DNA of 32,719 bases, from contig JAJSPD010000180.1 in the NCBI GenBank assembly GCA_021307315.1, forward strand, positions 1 through 32,719, written 5' to 3'. The notes beneath the pieces were generated by a model, which had not been told where the DNA came from, did no database searches, and worked only from the letters and a program-made list of their open reading frames with translations. Shown one piece after another: positions 20,790-31,988 of the stretch. The position numbers and the translations under genes were made by a program. Source of the stretch: Bisporella sp. PMI_857. Lineage: Eukaryota > Ascomycota > Leotiomycetes > Helotiales > Helotiaceae. Numbering within the stretch: the stretch's first letter is position 1; each line of letters starts with the position of its first letter.

Positions 20790-21876
20790 TTTTGATAGAT
20801 GCAACCCTTGATCAATGAAACTTTTGTTGAATGAAGATGTCGATTAAGAGATTGGATGATGAGGAGACATCGCTTGATATATTCGTCCTCAACATAGCCA
20901 CTCCTATGACGGACATATTTGGGAGTCTCATCGGTGACTCTTCGCTCAGGAATTCAATACATAGCAACATATCTAATCAAAAGTAGTAGCAAAACCTAGA
21001 TTGTGGAGGCAGAGTCTCTTTTTGTGCCGCTGACAAGAAATGGTCACAGGAGCCAAAGATATGACAGAAACATGACGCCTTCTAACGGGTTTGTACACAT
21101 GGAACAAATGCCTTATCCTGTTTTGAACATAATAACAGTTGCCTTGCAAACGATCGCCCGTATTGAAGCTTAGATATCGGTCGCTAATTTGGGATAAGGC
21201 AGATTTCTTCAGGTCGCAAATTTGTGGAGCCAATGACCACTCCGCTAAGACAGAAATCGGCATAAAGAGGCATAAGACTTTATGGAAGTTGAAATTGGGT
21301 TGATCCAATGAGGCAGAGCTCGAAACAATGCCACTTGGCTTGAACAGATTTGAACAGATGTGCACGAAAACAAGGATATATCACGTGATATATGGTAAAA
21401 TGGATGCCTGGAGATGCTTGATAGCGGATATGACTCGAACTAATCAGGAATACTCTGTGGGATATGCAAAGCCTGAACTAATTTGAGCGCTGCTCTGAGT
21501 CGAATTCGGTGTGACGCAGACTCGTGATGTGGATGATGCCCGCCCCCAATGGGCAAAGTGGCCCGTCGTGAGAAAAACAGGAAGCTAACTAAACACGAAG
21601 AACTGTTGTCCAGTAAGGCTAAGCAAAACAAAGGACGCGACAGGAGGCCGAAATGGTGGTATTTGGGCTGATGGGTCCTGCTGATTGTGCTGCTCAAAAG
21701 ATATCGCACATATGGACATTCAAAGGTTAGAAATATCGAAGAAGGTACTATATACAGCACGGGGCATGAAGATTTGAAATGAGTTACTTCGGGAAAGCTG
21801 AATAAGGATCAGCCTCCAAAAATAACCCCGGCTTGGCACAGGCCAGACACCCGAACCTAAAATTCTTGGAGTTGCG
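20790..21876. other. intergenic upstream of the kinase
   Basis: About 1.1 kb without a supportable gene. A 130-codon minus-strand frame (20973-21365) starts at GTG and has no motif; another of 106 codons (21440-21760) likewise. The right half is likely the promoter of the kinase gene. Confidence 0.45.
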
Positions 21877-21910
21877 ACCTCTTCTCTTCTTCTCTCTCTT
21901 TTCTCTCCTT
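21877..21910 (+). promoter_or_regulatory. pyrimidine-rich (CT) tract
   Basis: A run of almost pure C and T (cctcttctcttcttctctct.. to ctcctt), about 190 bases before the kinase ATG. In filamentous fungi such CT boxes commonly lie just before the transcription start of well-expressed genes; the role here is inferred from position. Confidence 0.5.
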
Positions 21911-21959
21911 AACACCATCGGTGAAAACTATACAGCAATTACCAGCACGATTACAGCAA

Positions 21960-22100
21960 ATGCATCATACAGCAGATCATACCTACCTTTCCTTCTTCTT
22001 CCAAATTCAGATGCGCAACACCAATAACCACGAGAAACTGCACCGCAATTATCGCTCACAGATTCGGGCTGACGCTGAACGACGACGGGGCGCACCATGA
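21960..22100 (+). promoter_or_regulatory. upstream ORF overlapping the kinase start (ATGA)
   Basis: The ATG at 21960 opens a 46-codon frame (MHHTADHTYLSFFFQ...) that ends at TGA 22098-22100. This stop overlaps the kinase ATG at 22097-22099 as ATGA. If the leader starts near the CT tract, ribosomes must bypass it or reinitiate, so it would lower kinase translation. A second in-frame ATG lies at 22011. The frame is read directly; the regulatory role is inference. A leader intron removing it cannot be excluded. Confidence 0.5.
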
Positions 22101-23614
22101 AGACCACCGCCCCCGCCGCCTTGACTACCGTTCGTGGTTTTCATACCCCGATGCCATCGGGAGATGAAGATTCTGATTATGGGGGAACTATGACCCCGTC
22201 TCGTCGACACAAGATCCAGGATGTCGTCAGCGCCAACAGCAGTCCTATGCTACGCGGTACTTCTTCCCCAGGACTCGGAGGCATCAGCAGGTTAAAGCTG
22301 CAACTCGATACTCTGAATTTGAAGGACGAATCCCGCGCAAGTTCCATGGTGCGCAGCAGAAGCCAACTTATGTCGCAGCCACAAAGCAGTACTGGCACTT
22401 CCGAATTCAGCGATGATGAAGGATCCGATGTTACAAGTTACGATATTCCGCTCATCCACGACTTTGTTAGTGAAAGCATGCGTGAAAAGCCGATATATGG
22501 GGCCTTAGAAGGGGGACTTGTGCAGGATACAATTGCGCGCAAGATGACAGCGGAGGATTTCCAGCCGCTTCGCTGTCTGGGAAAAGGCACATTCGGAACA
22601 GTGCTTTTGGTTAAGCAACAGTCCACAGGGCGACTCTTTGCGCAGAAGCAATTCAAGAAGGCTTCTCTTACAGTGCACAAGCGACTTGTCGAGCAAACGA
22701 AGACGGAACGAACCATCCTCGAGAGCGTCAATCGCCACCCTTTCGTCGTAAAGCTTTTTTATGCGTTTCAAGACCACGAGAAGCTTTATTTGATTCTCGA
22801 ATACGCGCAGGGGGGAGAGCTGTTTACACATCTGGCACAAGAGCGCATGTTCACGGAAGAGGTCGCATCATTTTATATGGCTGAGATGGTACTGGCGCTT
22901 GAGCACCTCCATCGCAATCTCGGCGTTGTCTATCGCGACTTGAAGCCTGAGAACTGCCTGTTGGATGCTGAGGGTCACCTTCTGCTAACTGACTTTGGCT
23001 TGTCCAAAGTCGCTGTAGATGGGGATGACAAATGCAACTCTTTGCTCGGCACTCTTGAATACATGGCTCCGGAGGTTATTCAGGGACATAAATATGGGAT
23101 GGCTGTCGACTGGTGGTCGTTTGGCGCATTAGGATTCGACCTTCTAACTGGAAGTCCTCCCTTCCAAGGTGGAAACCACGCGAAAATTCAGGAAAAGATT
23201 GTCAAGCAGAAACTAGTAATGCCGTATTTCCTCGGACCAGATGCAAAGGATCTTTTGACACGATTCCTCCGCAAGGATCCTAAGAAGAGGCTTGGAGCCA
23301 ATATGCCGAAGGATTTACAGACAATCAAGAAGCACCGATTCTTCCGCAAGATTGATTGGAAACTGTTGGCAAAGCGTGAGGTTGAGCCCCCGATCCAGCC
23401 AATGATCACCGACCCCGAGCTGGCCGAGAACTTCAGCGCAGACTTCACTGGCCTCGCCTTGAGTCCGATCTTAACCAGCGCGAAGAGTCCTTGGAGCTCG
23501 ACCGCACCAGTCAACGCGGACAACCCCTTCGGTGGTTTCAGCTACGTTGCTAGCCCTAGCCTGCTAGAAACTCACGGTTTTGGCGTGATGATGAGTAATG
23601 GTGTTTCTACATAA
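22097..23614 (+). CDS. psk1: S6-kinase-type AGC protein kinase (Psk1-like)
   Basis: An AGC-family serine/threonine kinase; S. pombe Psk1 and animal S6K phosphorylate ribosomal protein S6 downstream of TORC1. The 505-residue single-exon protein has a Ser-rich N-terminal tail (1-150) and then the kinase domain: glycine loop GKGTFGTV (162-169), catalytic Lys184 (FAQKQF), catalytic loop [10 protein letters not shown] (277-286), DFG (299-301), activation loop [15 protein letters not shown] with Ser315 as the likely PDK1 site, and [12 protein letters not shown]. The AGC C-terminal extension has a proline-directed turn-motif site near ALSP (455-457) and the hydrophobic motif FGGFSY (478-483), whose Ser482 is the expected TORC site. 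No PX, C2 or PH domain precedes the kinase, which separates it from Sch9 and Pkc1. The CT tract and an upstream ORF suggest translational control. The symbol is by family resemblance. Confidence 0.9.
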   Translation: MKTTAPAALTTVRGFHTPMPSGDEDSDYGGTMTPSRRHKIQDVVSANSSPMLRGTSSPGLGGISRLKLQLDTLNLKDESRASSMVRSRSQLMSQPQSSTGTSEFSDDEGSDVTSYDIPLIHDFVSESMREKPIYGALEGGLVQDTIARKMTAEDFQPLRCLGKGTFGTVLLVKQQSTGRLFAQKQFKKASLTVHKRLVEQTKTERTILESVNRHPFVVKLFYAFQDHEKLYLILEYAQGGELFTHLAQERMFTEEVASFYMAEMVLALEHLHRNLGVVYRDLKPENCLLDAEGHLLLTDFGLSKVAVDGDDKCNSLLGTLEYMAPEVIQGHKYGMAVDWWSFGALGFDLLTGSPPFQGGNHAKIQEKIVKQKLVMPYFLGPDAKDLLTRFLRKDPKKRLGANMPKDLQTIKKHRFFRKIDWKLLAKREVEPPIQPMITDPELAENFSADFTGLALSPILTSAKSPWSSTAPVNADNPFGGFSYVASPSLLETHGFGVMMSNGVST

Positions 23615-24181
23615 GGGCAGGGCCGGGATTTCCGGAACGTTTGGGAGCATAGTGAGAATGGATAATCCTCAGGGCTAAGAGAGTCGGTTTAGACTTTAGG
23701 GTATACAATCATGATAAATGGCGCAAGTTTATGGACGAGGGAAAAGTACCTTTTTAAGCCAGACATTATAGTTCATAGAGCTAGATCTTATACGAGACCT
23801 ACAGCACTAATAGAATTCCTTTGCTACAGCGTTTGGCTCCCCCCGACAAAAAGATATATTTTAGAGAGCAAGCGAAATCTTAATTGTCAATTATTAGATG
23901 CTTCGACCTTCCCTAGATTATTTCTTTCTCGGACTGGCCATCGCATCCTTCATTGCCTTGGAGCACTCCAGAAAGTCATAGTCCTTCTGACCACATAATA
24001 TTACACAATGCACTCGAAGAGTGTGTACGGCAGTTTCGTGTTATCCTAAGCAGGGTGCCGTGAATCCTCGCCTCGAACAACCCTTGTCTCTATGAAGAAG
24101 GTGGAGTGCCAAGGCGGAAGCAAATCAGGCGCAACGATGTCTCATCTCCAACTCCATTATTGTTCTGGGTTGTAATGCACA
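23615..24181. other. intergenic between kinase and peptidase
   Basis: Contains the 3' end of the kinase gene and the promoter of the peptidase; both read rightward. One chance frame of 95 codons at 23711. Nothing else recognised. Confidence 0.5.
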
Positions 24182-26301
24182 ATGGCACCAGAGAAGGAGG
24201 TCGCGCCATATGGCACTTGGACCAGCCCTATAACATCCCATCTTATCTCCGGAAGCAGTAACTCCTTCTCCGAAGTCCATGTTCACGTAAGCACTCAGTA
24301 GGCTCTCAAAGTATTAAGTTATTAATAAAGCCAAACAGCCAGGCAATGGAACCATCTATGTCGTCGAAGGCCGCCCAGCCGAAGGGGGAAAATCTACTAT
24401 ATTACAGATCAAAGACGGCAAATCCGAGGATATCTTGCCCAAGGAGTATGATGTCCGAAGTAGAGTGCACGAGTATGGTGGTGGGGCAGCAGCAGTAGCT
24501 CCTGATGGCACTATCATCTTCACGGATGCCAAAACGAATGGTGTTTTCCGCTTCAAGTCTCAAACAGAAATTGAATCTCTCGTTATTCCTCATGAGTACC
24601 TACGTTTTGCGGATTTTGATGCTCATCCCACGGATGCCGGCATAATTCTTGCTGTCAGGGAAGACCACAGAAACGATATCCCAGAGAATGTCATCAACAC
24701 CGTTGTTGCAATTGATACTAGGTTCAATATTGTACGCACCATCTGTCAAGGAGCTGACTTCTACACCCATCCTAAGTTCAGTAAGGATGGTAAATGGATC
24801 TCATGGGTTGAATGGAAGCATCCGGATATGCCATGGACCGGAACCGAGCTCTATGCTGCGGAATGGGCAGATGGCGGGATTGGAAAGCCACGCCTCATTG
24901 CAGGTAAACCCGGTAAGGAAGCAGTTAGCCAACCAAAATGGCATAGTTATGGAGGCCTGTTATACCTGAGTGACCAGAGTGGATATCATCAGTTGTATAT
25001 GTGGGATCCGACCAGCTTTCAGACAAAAAGGGTGGAAATTAAGGACTATAGAAATGTTGATTTGTCGGTCACAGAGACACTGGGAAGGTATCTTCTTCCC
25101 TTAGTTCATATTTCTTCGCTGATGAAGTAGTTCTACATATGCTGAACTCAGCCCATCGACGCTGGTCGTTACATATACCAGGGAAGCTGTAACCGGGATT
25201 CTGCTTGTAGGAATTGCGTCTGGGCAAGTCATCGACCTGCCGGTTGATCTTGTTGACATTTCTCGAACTGGTATTCGGCGAATCTCAGATACCTCGTTCG
25301 TAGCCATTGCTACGTCTTCTACGGAGCCACAAGCCCTCTATCGCCTTGTATTCTCTCCACCTTCTAGAATACTTCTGCGAGAGTCGACTACAATTCACCT
25401 TCCACCATCTATCTTCTCGCGTACCAGGTCAATCACTTTTCCTCGCACGCAAGGAAGAAACCCAGAGGGTAATTCTTATGCAATGTTTACTCCGCCACAT
25501 AATCCAGGTTTCAAAGCACCAGAAGGCAGCAAGCCGCCGTTGATCGTATCTATCCATGGTGGGCCGACTGGAAATTCTACCCTGGGACTAGATCTACAGA
25601 CTCAATATTGGACATCTCGGGGCTATGCACATGTCGCCGTGAATTATGCCGGCTCCACAGGCTATGGGCGCGCTTACTGGGAGTCACTAAACTATAGCTG
25701 GGGTATCAAGGACGTTGATGATGCGGCATCATGCGTTTTTTTTCTTGCAAACTCTGGTCTTATCGACATATCACGGGTCGGTATCATGGGTCGTTCGGCT
25801 GGCGGTTATACGGTTTTGAATGCATTAGAAGTCTATCCCAGGCTTTATGCCGGCGGTAACTGTCTATTTGGTGTCGGAAATCTCAGGAGTCTTGCATATG
25901 GGACCCACAAGTATGAATCACATTACCTGTTTGCCTTGCTCTTCCCGCCCGACACTCCGGTTGAGGAACAGAAGAAGATATACTGGGAGCGCAGTCCCTG
26001 CCATCACCCCGAGAAGATCGAGAGTCCGCTGCTGTTGCAGCAGGGTGATATTGACAAGGTTGTGCCCATGGAACAAGCTATCGAGATGGAGAAGGTGCTC
26101 AGGAAACAGGGGAAGGATGTTAAGCTGATTATCTATAAGGGAGAAGGACACGGATTTAAGATGGAGGAGCATATCAGGCAAAGTATTGAGGAGGCGGAAG
26201 CGTTGTGGAGTAGGACGTTGGTTAGGCAGACGTGGAAGCCGAATCGGTGTAAGATTTATGGATTATTTAGGAATGGGGATTGGAGTGAGGTTGTGGACTA
26301 G
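24182..26301 (+). CDS. S9-family (prolyl oligopeptidase-like) peptidase
   Basis: A serine peptidase of the acylaminoacyl-peptidase/dipeptidyl-peptidase type. The 675-residue product is read from exons 24182-24286, 24339-25087 and 25128-26301. The N-terminal beta-propeller half shows IYVVEGRPAEGG, VHEYGGGA, WHSYGGLLYLSDQSGYHQLY and STYAELSPSTLVVTYT. The hydrolase half has IVSIHGGPTG (oxyanion strand), the nucleophile elbow MGRSAGGYTVLNAL (Ser near 508), then LLLQQGDIDKVVP (Asp near 594) and GEGHGFK (His near 626). No signal peptide is seen, so it is probably cytosolic. Intron 1 (52 bases) is ordinary. Intron 2 (25088-25127) is only 40 bases, with GTATCT and GAAG; its removal joins exactly TETLG to SSSTYAEL, as the family needs. 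If that intron is not real, the gene carries a frameshift at this point. Confidence 0.88.
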
Positions 26302-27364
26302 CCTTTGGGCATTAGTGAAAAATCTGGATATGGTGTTGCTGGAAATCGTTAGGCTGTCGTTCCAAGTTCTATTTTTTTTTTTTCTTTGTCGATGGTGATT
26401 AGATATTTTTGACTCTGCACTTAGGACTAGCATTTCATCCAAGGAAAAGCGTATCGGGCTGTACTCTCCTAGAAAATGCCGCTTCACATAGCAAAATATC
26501 AACATTCGTTTGATGTACCTGCCGATCTTCGTGTGCCTAGTAGGGTAAAATGTTAGTGTGAAGAGTTCCTACGTCGAACCTTTTGGGAAAGACAGGCTCT
26601 TTTACAGGCAAATTAGATCCCTTTGGATTCGAAACAGAGTCTACCAAGTGGAATAAGAAGTATACAGATACAGTGAACCAAAAAAAAACCCCCCAACTTG
26701 AACCTTCTCTACTCTTCATAATTCCTCATGCATTTCATATGTCTATAAATTAGCCAGTGCCTTGGATCTTTCGCAGGTCAAATGTGAAGTTACGGATACT
26801 TTGCGCTAAGTTATCAGGCTACCTGATTGGTCTCGGATGGAACAAGGGTTGTAAGAAGTGATTCGGTATGTGGAGATATGACAATGGCTGTATTCGGGGA
26901 ACTTTGTGGATAGTTGATAAGACTTTAAATTGGAATAACTAGACGGTATGTCATATCTTATACTATATGTACTCTGGAATCTTAGCGAAGATCTCGTGAA
27001 TAACAACGGAACCAGGAGTGTTGACATTTGTTTAGTGACTAAATAGGGATGGGGAACCATGCAAACTGTATAGCTATGAATTGTTTTACTTTGGAACAGA
27101 AGAACTGATGCTAAAGACTTTATTGCTTCTTTAATATATTACATAAGAGGCCTTGAATGTGGGGTGATATCCCCATCACAAGCTATAGAAATCTATATGT
27201 GTCAAGCTAGAGGCAAAGGTAACGATTTGATCATGTTATGCTTGAGGAAACTGTGTTCCCTCGAAAAATACCTTCCTGCAGCCAAATCGCACGACCTGTT
27301 GATATCAAGAAACGTGCCTCATGAATAGACTTCTCGTCCTTACAATACTCAACAGCAGCAGCCA
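26302..27364. other. intergenic, no gene seen
   Basis: About 1 kb. Contains T10 near 26367-26380 and an A9C6 run near 26680. All open frames are short and without motif. Confidence 0.5.
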
Positions 27365-27931
27365 TGTCACGCGAACATCGTAAGGAGTTACCCAGCGACG
27401 AAGAGTCTCTAGATAGAGTCAATAACAACGACAAGAATGAGGGACAAGTACAATTAAAACTAGCAGCAAGATCAAACTAATGTGGTACGGCCTCGACTAT
27501 CTAGTTGATCTTGGATGGTTGGACTCAGGCCTTTCCGGCCGAGAGCAGAAGAAATTTGAAGAATTGGAGCCCAATCTCGAGGACTTCATCAGAATTAAAA
27601 TAGATAAGCTGGGCATAGACTTATATCCTAGTTCACAAGCAATTTCGACTACTCGGCGGAACCAGCTCAACTTAGCATCCTCACTTTTGGCTTTACTGTA
27701 AAAGGAGACATCCAGATCTTGGACTGAAAGGTATAGTATTTCTGTAGAAAACTTACAATAACTGTATACACTGAAGGGCAACTACTATTGGGGCAGACAC
27801 ATCCGGCGCTCCTGTATCTACGGTCTGGAATGTGTTCTCGGCAAGAGCAACCTGATCCCACTGGCTATTTCTCAGAAGAAAACGAAAATGAGAGTGAACA
27901 GGAGAGCCGTCCTATGCGTTTAGCGCGTTGA
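27365..27931 (+). other. possible decayed or multi-exon hypothetical gene
   Basis: Several coding-like stretches on the plus strand lie in different frames: MSREHRKELPSDEESLDRV from ATG 27365; WLDSGLSGREQKKFEELEPN and DKLGIDLYPSSQA at 27520-27640; FDYSAEPAQLSILTFGFTVK near 27650; and HPALLYLRSGMCSRQEQP with an acidic end (ENENESEQESRP) to a TGA at about 27930. The frames do not join over any introns I could place with confidence, so it may be a pseudogene or a gene with small exons. I do not recognise a family. Confidence 0.25.
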
Positions 27932-29179
27932 GGAAAGCCCTAATTCCTCCTCCTCAGAGGCAGCGGATAAGGCCGATGTTAACGATAGCTAAATGCAACT
28001 TACCGACTCAGAAGCAGCGCAGGCGGAATCCCTGGCCTCCTTTAGCCTGTCAATCTGCGCACCCACTTTGCTCCGCCAGCCAAATGACTGTCTTCATATT
28101 TCCAAAGTTGATCCAGTTGGATTGCTGCTTCTGAATTGTGGCGAGAAGGATGTCATATAAAAGTATAAGTTCAAGAGCGTCCCACAAGATGGAGCAAATT
28201 CCACTCTATTAACTGCCACAAGTGGCAGAGCAGCAATGCCAAGCGCATGCTTCCTACAGGGCTATCGGGACAAGTTCCAATGAAAACGTACCCCATATAA
28301 GTGGCAAAGCGCGAACTACTTATCGCTCACATGCTACAAGATAGCTCAACAGCCACGTGTTGGAACCACGCAAGAATATACAGAAATGTACGGAGTATGG
28401 TATGTGTGGCAATAGAGGGATAAAGGCCATTCAGAATGTGAATTTTATATCGCTGTTGATTTATGTGAACTCGCAACGTGATGTCAAATCAAAGATTTGA
28501 GAATAGTGGCCAATGGAAGTGCTGACAGCTTATTGGGCAAGACGGCTTCGGGGCTATTCAACCGTATCAGAAAGATGCCAAGGGGTATTGAGATCAAAGT
28601 TTGCATTTAAAGGTTAGCACGAGGAGCCTTGTAGATATCATTGTTCGAGGTACCGTGTTGAGTTTCTTCCTTGAAAAAGATGTAAGTCATGCTTGGGGTT
28701 CGTACAGTGCTTAGGGCTTGTCCTTCACTCTCTAACTCCGAATGCTGGATGTGCCAATAGAACCCATCAAACACATGACATCTGCTATATAGTCGAGCTT
28801 TTTTATAGTGTGACGCACCGGAGCTTGCTCTTGGTGATTAGTGTTGCCAAATTAGAAAACGTGTCATACGAAAGCTCTGATTCCTTATTGCCATTTTCTC
28901 AGCCGCCCTAATGCGTGAACTCTTGAGAGTGTTCTCCTGTATCATAATTCCCAAATGCTATTCGCCAAACTGATCAAACATTAGCAAACTCTCGCCACTC
29001 GGAACTTCGAAAAATTTTGGAGCAGGAAGTTCTTTCCCCCAGATTTTGCCCTCTCTATTTCAAAGCCTCTGTAATAGTAATATCCCATCTAAACAGTACA
29101 TAGTGTGTAAACTCTGTGTACTTATGAATTTCATTGTGAGAGCGCGCCCGGTACTTTGCATCCATAATTCTCACTAAAG
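27932..29179. other. intergenic, no gene seen
   Basis: About 1.2 kb of AT-rich sequence with only chance frames (longest 72 codons at 28693). No repeat or RNA gene recognised. Confidence 0.5.
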
Positions 29180-29395
29180 CTAGCCCATTGGCGTCCCAAG
29201 ACTCCATGGAAAGCCGAAATGCGAGTAGTGGAGGCTATACAGTAAGGCTACCGTCTTCACTGGAGGGTTCACATATGCGAAGTCCTTGCCTATCTCAGGA
29301 TAGATCCCGCGTGGACTGTGTATCACTGCTTCAGGGTACTTCTCCACGGAAGCTTCGCTGGAGATGGCAATTACCAAGCAAATCCAGATGAACAT
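29180..29395 (-). CDS. small ORF with signal-peptide-like start
   Basis: A 71-codon frame with a true ATG at 29395. The start MFIWICLVIAISSEASVEKY looks like a short secretion signal with a possible cut after SEA. The body (EAVIHSPRGIYPEIGKDFAY) has coding-like composition. No homologue is recognised, it has few Cys, and it lies just downstream of a decayed gene on the same strand, so it may equally be part of that relic. Confidence 0.22.
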   Translation of the reverse strand: MFIWICLVIAISSEASVEKYPEAVIHSPRGIYPEIGKDFAYVNPPVKTVALLYSLHYSHFGFPWSLGTPMG

Positions 29396-29552
29396 CTGAC
29401 TAGGCTCCGCCGTAAACTAAGAGGGCCGCTTTAAAAAAATCTAGAATTCTTCCCGCTGTGAAGAGATATGACAATTTGCCAAACTTTATATTGATGAAAG
29501 GCTGCTGAATTACCATCAAAACCGTGATTTGGTATCCAAGTCCTACTAATAT

Positions 29553-30060
29553 TCAAGAGGCAGAGGTACAATGTATCTCTCCATCTTCCTCGCTGTTGAT
29601 TGGTTGCATCTCAACACTGATCTCAACTGTGATCTGGTGTCGCTTCACTGCTCCTGAAGACCTGATGAACGTCTCGGTCCGCACGCAATTCGGCTGTTCC
29701 TCATACCATCTAACATTATCCCAAGTGTCACCAGTCCTTTTGCCCTCTTCCGTCGGTAGATACATGATCCTGACGGAGTTACCTCAGGATTGTTCACCTT
29801 CATCGCGATGGAGAAACCATAACTCTCTAATTGGTGGTTGCTGAGGTAGCATTCGTTTCCAGTTCGCCCCCTCCTGCGTGAATCTCTCACCCTGCTTAAG
29901 TTTATCCCAATTGAACTTTATTTAGCCGAAACCTTCACCCTACCAAGGATTTAGTCAACCGGTATCCTGTGTGAATGCTCCAGCTCCCTGGGAATTAACC
30001 CTCGCATAGCCACCTGTGGGACGGTTCAGTGCGGTCACCTATTTTGTACTAGTAATTCCT
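29553..30060 (-). pseudogene. decayed gene, possibly an F-box-type protein
   Basis: One minus-strand frame keeps coding-like content for about 165 codons but is broken by about five in-frame stops. The pieces are ALNRPTGGYARVNSQGAG, then stops, FNWDKLKQGERFTQEGANWK, RMLPQQPPIRELWFLHRDEG, a TGA, then VRIMYLPTEEGKRTGDTW, DNVRWYEEQPNCVRTETF and a C-terminal acidic end. The block WKRMLPQQPPIRELWFL recalls the middle of a family of fungal F-box proteins; this is from memory of the pattern and is uncertain. The stops fall where single C-to-T or G-to-A changes of CAA, CGA, CAG or TGG would give them, as expected of RIP, but that is inference. Confidence 0.4.
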
Positions 30061-30167
30061 TGGCTGTTTGCTCCTTTTTATTCTCTATTGCAGACAAATT
30101 CTATTCTAACCCTTCGGTCGACCATCTATGCATTATTCACTACCCATACCGAACTATTTGAGTAACC

Positions 30168-31988
30168 CTATATGCCAGAAGTTGCAGGGTATATCCCCTT
30201 TTTGTTTTCCGGAGGGACGTTCATTAGGGATCCGTACATCAAAGCCATAATAGCATTTGCCATATTCTGTTTATCAAAGTTCTCCTCTGCATCTTCAGGC
30301 CCATGGTTCTCTCTGGGCACAATGCCAATTATCTTGTGCTTTTGATTCCAGGCATCTTTCCTCACCTGCGGCTCCTTATTTATTTTGAGCTGGAGCATGA
30401 TGTCATCTCCAATTGTTCCAAGAGCAGCAAGAGCATCGTATACTACCACTTTGATCATTGGCACAAGCTTTTTCCATTCAGCTTTAGTGGGAGCCTGGGA
30501 CGGGAAGCGGGAGGGCGGTGTCTTCCCTTTTTTCCGAGCAAGCATAGCTTCCTGTTTCCACTTATCATAAAAAGTCGTCCTTACGTCAAGAAACCAGGTA
30601 CTGTCCATGGTTGGCTGAAACCGATCTTTGGGGTTTGGTTCATTAGACAATTCCCAGAATGCTTTGTCTTGTGCCAGTTGGACGCCGCTCAAATAGTCAG
30701 CGAGGACAACTCCTGTGTTCTGAAGAGTTTTGAAAAAGTTTGGCTCTATAGGGGTTGAGGTGGCGGCAATCTTTGTATATACAGTTGAATTAATCTAGTA
30801 AAAAGTTAAGAGTGAGTATAAATTCTCGCAAAAAGGATCGCACTTGGAAATCCGGGGGAAAAAAAGAAGCTGCCCCAGGATCACCTACCTGATATTCGTA
30901 CATAAAACTGTGAAATTTTTCACTAGCCTTAGGGCTGAAGTTATTGTTGTTTGCTTTTAGGTCAGGAACCAGATTCTGTTTTTTTTGTTGTCCAGTCACA
31001 AGGTAGTTGCCTTGGAGTACAACCTTGCTAAGGACACGAGCCAAAAGTTGTTTATTGACTGGGTTGTCAACAAAATTGCCAGCGTCCATCAAGCTTGAAA
31101 GTAGTAGCAATGTTACAGTCTTCTCTTTAGGTGCTCTAGTCTTTGCATCATCACAAACTTTGAGCAATAACGCTTGTCCATCCATTATACCGTGATTGTC
31201 AGGTGACATAAAACTGCCAGTACCGGAAAACTCATGAGCCTTTTCCTTGTAGTTCAGCTTTGTAGTAGTGTTATAACCCTTCGTACCAAGGCCGACGGGT
31301 ATATTATTATAGGCATAAACATCTAGTATGCCACGTGCTAATCGGGCACGTTTGGTTTGATCGTTAAAGTTGGCGATCACCGCTTCTAAAATGATGAAAC
31401 CAAGGCGGTGAAGCTCAAGATATACCATAAGCGCAGCTACATCATCGTACTGTACACACTGAGGTTAGTCAATATGGTCTTTTCAACAAGTAAAACTGAG
31501 ATTTTAGTTCAAAGGACATGTTCTAACAGTGGGGAAAAGTCCTTTGAAAGACGACCCAAGTGATACAAGGAACACTTACATCTACTGCTAAGTCAGTGAT
31601 AACCACTACATGTGGTACATTTTCTGGTGTCAGCATATTGCTAGTTTTAATATCTTGAAGCTGTTGGTAGAATGGCCGATAGACTACAGGAAGTTCTTTA
31701 GGTATAAATGGTTTGCTACCGTGTAGTAGTTTGTTGTGGGCGCTGTTGGACGTGTCTAAGCCTGATTTGCTTGTGGAAGTTGGTCTGCTTGGGCTACTTG
31801 ACAGCGTTCGACTTAAGAGTCCGGCTCTTCCGGCCTGAGTGCCAGAAGCTGCAACTAGTTAATATTCCGGCATGAGTTTTAAAGGTGTAAATATGCTTAC
31901 AAGGTTGATTTATTGGTAAGGCTATGCCTATGACATTTGCAGCGCCAAGGAGAGTTGCCACAAAGAGACTGAGCAACTGCACCCGCAT
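30168..31988 (-). CDS. secreted nucleoside-hydrolase-like protein
   Basis: A 516-residue protein from four exons: 31988-31901, 31854-31580, 31449-30889 and 30794-30168. All three introns keep the frame. It begins with a signal peptide (MRVQLLSLFVATLLGAANVIG), then a Ser/Thr-rich linker (about 30-75), then VVVITDLAVDYDDVAALM near 111-128. This aligns with the N-terminal Ca-binding motif of inosine/uridine nucleoside hydrolases (DTDPGTDVDDALAL). ARLARGILDVYAYNNIPVGL is the next family block (substrate-loop strand), and VTLLLLSSLMDAGNFV matches the ALGPLTNLA region. The first Asp of the motif is Ile here, so catalysis may be altered. Family members hydrolyse the N-glycosidic bond of nucleosides. 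The C-terminal 200 residues (exon 4) have no block I recognise. The signal peptide implies a role outside the cell or in the vacuole. Confidence 0.68.

Noticed and set aside
20973..21365. 130-codon minus-strand frame
   Set aside because: Starts at GTG, no motif, no composition change; most likely chance.
22177..23523. Minus-strand frames of 73-111 codons across the kinase gene
   Set aside because: Antisense shadows of the kinase.
27365..27931. A confident gene model joining the coding-like pieces
   Set aside because: No combination of donors and acceptors I tried kept one frame through all the pieces; reported only as a possible relic.
29524..29844. 106-codon plus-strand frame
   Set aside because: The minus strand shows the better coding signal with a shared family-like block; the plus frame is its shadow.
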